Shown here in pieces: positions 6,216-6,631 of a stretch of 6,631 nucleotides of DNA (its first letter is position 1; each line of letters opens with the position of its first letter). The stretch is from assembly GCA_905197585.1 (NCBI GenBank), contig CAJJZO010000100.1, positions 1 to 6,631 on the forward strand, read 5' to 3'. The notes under the pieces are model-generated. The model saw only the letters and a program-made list of their open reading frames with translations, did no database searches and was not told the origin of the DNA. Position numbers and translations under genes: made by a program. This DNA comes from an uncultured Collinsella sp. (GTDB lineage Bacteria > Actinomycetota > Coriobacteriia > Coriobacteriales > Coriobacteriaceae).

Positions 6216-6287
6216 GTCTTGCGGTACAGGGCAAACCTTATGGTGCAAACGTTGACAGTTTGTTACGGAGTTCCGTTTGTAGCGAGC

Positions 6288-6305
6288 ATGTTTCCAATGT
6301 TTCCG
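6288..6305. repeat. Two tandem ATGTTTCC words (9-base period)
   Basis: ATGTTTCCA at 6288-6296 is followed at once by ATGTTTCCG at 6297-6305. The second copy with its preceding base, AATGTTTCCG, also occurs at 4945-4954 upstream of livJ copy 1. A nine-base period is near one helical turn, so a regulator dimer binding to one face is possible but unproven. Confidence 0.5.
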
Positions 6306-6372
6306 CAGCGTTTCGGGGGTGCCGTTTTGTGCGACTCCTGTTGCCTGGCGAGCACGCGCCCTCGGTTCACGC

Positions 6373-6378
6373 TAGAAT
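6373..6378 (+). promoter_or_regulatory. Candidate -10 element of the hom promoter
   Basis: TAGAAT matches the -10 consensus TATAAT at five of six positions and lies 54 bases before the hom ATG, giving a leader of roughly 45-50 bases. No good -35 hexamer sits 16-18 bases upstream (the sequence there is GC-rich), so the call is tentative. Confidence 0.45.
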
Positions 6379-6420
6379 GCACTCAACCTTTAAGCGGTTA
6401 ATCCATCCATAAGATGCACG

Positions 6421-6426
6421 AAGGAG
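6421..6426 (+). promoter_or_regulatory. Shine-Dalgarno site of hom
   Basis: AAGGAG six bases before the ATG at 6433, which fixes the start of the homoserine dehydrogenase gene. Confidence 0.8.
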
Positions 6427-6432
6427 CTATCT

Positions 6433-6631
6433 ATGAGCGAACCCCTGCGCACCGTGAACGTCGGTCTGATCGGTCTTGGAACCGTCGGCGGCGGCGTGGC
6501 CCGTCTGATCAAGAGCCACCACGATGAGTACCTGGCCGCCTACGGGATCGCCCTTAACCTGACCCCCGCCTGCGCGCGTGGTTGGGCCGAGGGGGCTGCA
6601 GCGGGTTTTGCGCGGGAGCCCGTTCCCCGTG
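6433..6631 (+). CDS. hom: Homoserine dehydrogenase, N-terminal fragment (3' end cut by window)
   Basis: Only the first 66 codons are present. The N-terminus VNVGLIGLGTVGGGVARLI (residues 8-26) is a Rossmann NAD(P)-binding start with GLGTVG at 14-19, in the form typical of homoserine dehydrogenase, and is followed by ACAR at 46-49, which matches the family's usual second beta-strand region. The enzyme reduces aspartate semialdehyde to homoserine in the cytoplasm, the branch leading to threonine and methionine and, through threonine, isoleucine. The residues after ACAR (GWAEGAAAGFAREP) are less typical but stay in frame. The catalytic domain and any ACT regulatory domain lie beyond the edge, so fusion or feedback control cannot be judged. 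The gene points away from the transporter locus. Another NAD(P)-binding oxidoreductase is possible but less likely. Confidence 0.8.
   Translation, partial: MSEPLRTVNVGLIGLGTVGGGVARLIKSHHDEYLAAYGIALNLTPACARGWAEGAAAGFAREPVPR

Larger units (their letters stand above)
6183..6432. promoter_or_regulatory. Divergent intergenic region between livJ copy 2 and hom
   Basis: These 250 bases must hold leftward signals for livJ copy 2 and rightward signals for hom. For the leftward side a weak candidate pair is GTAACA (6266-6261) and CATAAG (6242-6237) with an 18-base spacer. Symmetric elements here are ACGGA-GT-TCCGT at 6265-6276 and CAAAC/GTTTG at 6246-6250 and 6258-6262, both close to that candidate promoter and so possible operators. 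A near-tandem repeat of ATGTTTCC lies at 6288-6305. The rightward -10-like TAGAAT is listed separately. No regulator can be named from the sequence. Confidence 0.5.

Noticed and set aside
6252..6257. Perfect TTGACA (-35 consensus) on the plus strand
   Set aside because: Nothing resembling a -10 element lies 16-18 bases downstream (GTTTGT or TTTGTA), and it is about 175 bases from hom. Probably chance.
5214..6401. 395-codon plus-strand open frame, and the similar one at 3755-4654
   Set aside because: Both mirror the two paralogous receptor genes on the opposite strand. Their resemblance to each other only reflects the paralogy of the true genes.
6556..6631. Possible frameshift in hom where the residues become atypical after ACAR
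   Set aside because: The frame stays open to the edge and ACAR plus the later Ala/Gly pattern keep register with the family, so divergence is the simpler reading; too little sequence is present to say more.

Overview
The window holds most of a branched-chain amino acid (Liv/HAAT family) ABC import locus on the minus strand, plus the start of a divergently transcribed homoserine dehydrogenase gene on the plus strand. The DNA is GC-rich, Shine-Dalgarno sites are strong, genes in the transporter block are fused end to end, and the binding-protein signal peptides look like twin-arginine lipoprotein signals. Together with the general look of the proteins this suggests a gut-type Coriobacteriia (Collinsella-like) chromosome. 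That assignment rests on recognition only and is not proven here.

Layout, read in transcription order from right to left: livJ-type binding protein copy 2 (6182-5016); a 271-base gap with an AT-rich promoter-like part and a 5' UTR hairpin; livJ-type binding protein copy 1 (4744-3557); a 139-base gap with two hairpins; livH permease (3417-2536); livM permease (2526 or 2535 down to 1447); livG ATPase (1457-597, overlapping livM); and livF ATPase (596 to beyond the left edge). At the right, a 250-base divergent intergenic region separates copy 2 from hom (6433 to beyond the right edge).

The two lipoproteins would capture the amino acid outside the membrane and deliver it to a LivH-LivM channel driven by LivG-LivF. 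A single set of permeases and ATPases next to two similar but distinct binding proteins suggests interchangeable receptors, as for LivJ and LivK in E. coli. The neighbouring hom product acts in the aspartate-derived pathway to threonine and methionine (and through threonine to isoleucine), so the neighbourhood is metabolically coherent, though shared regulation is not shown.

No RNA gene, mobile element, CRISPR array or clearly new system is visible. The most interesting points are a patch of almost identical DNA shared by the two binding-protein genes (possible gene conversion), hairpins in every non-coding gap of the transporter locus, and a 10-base word shared by the two binding-protein upstream regions.
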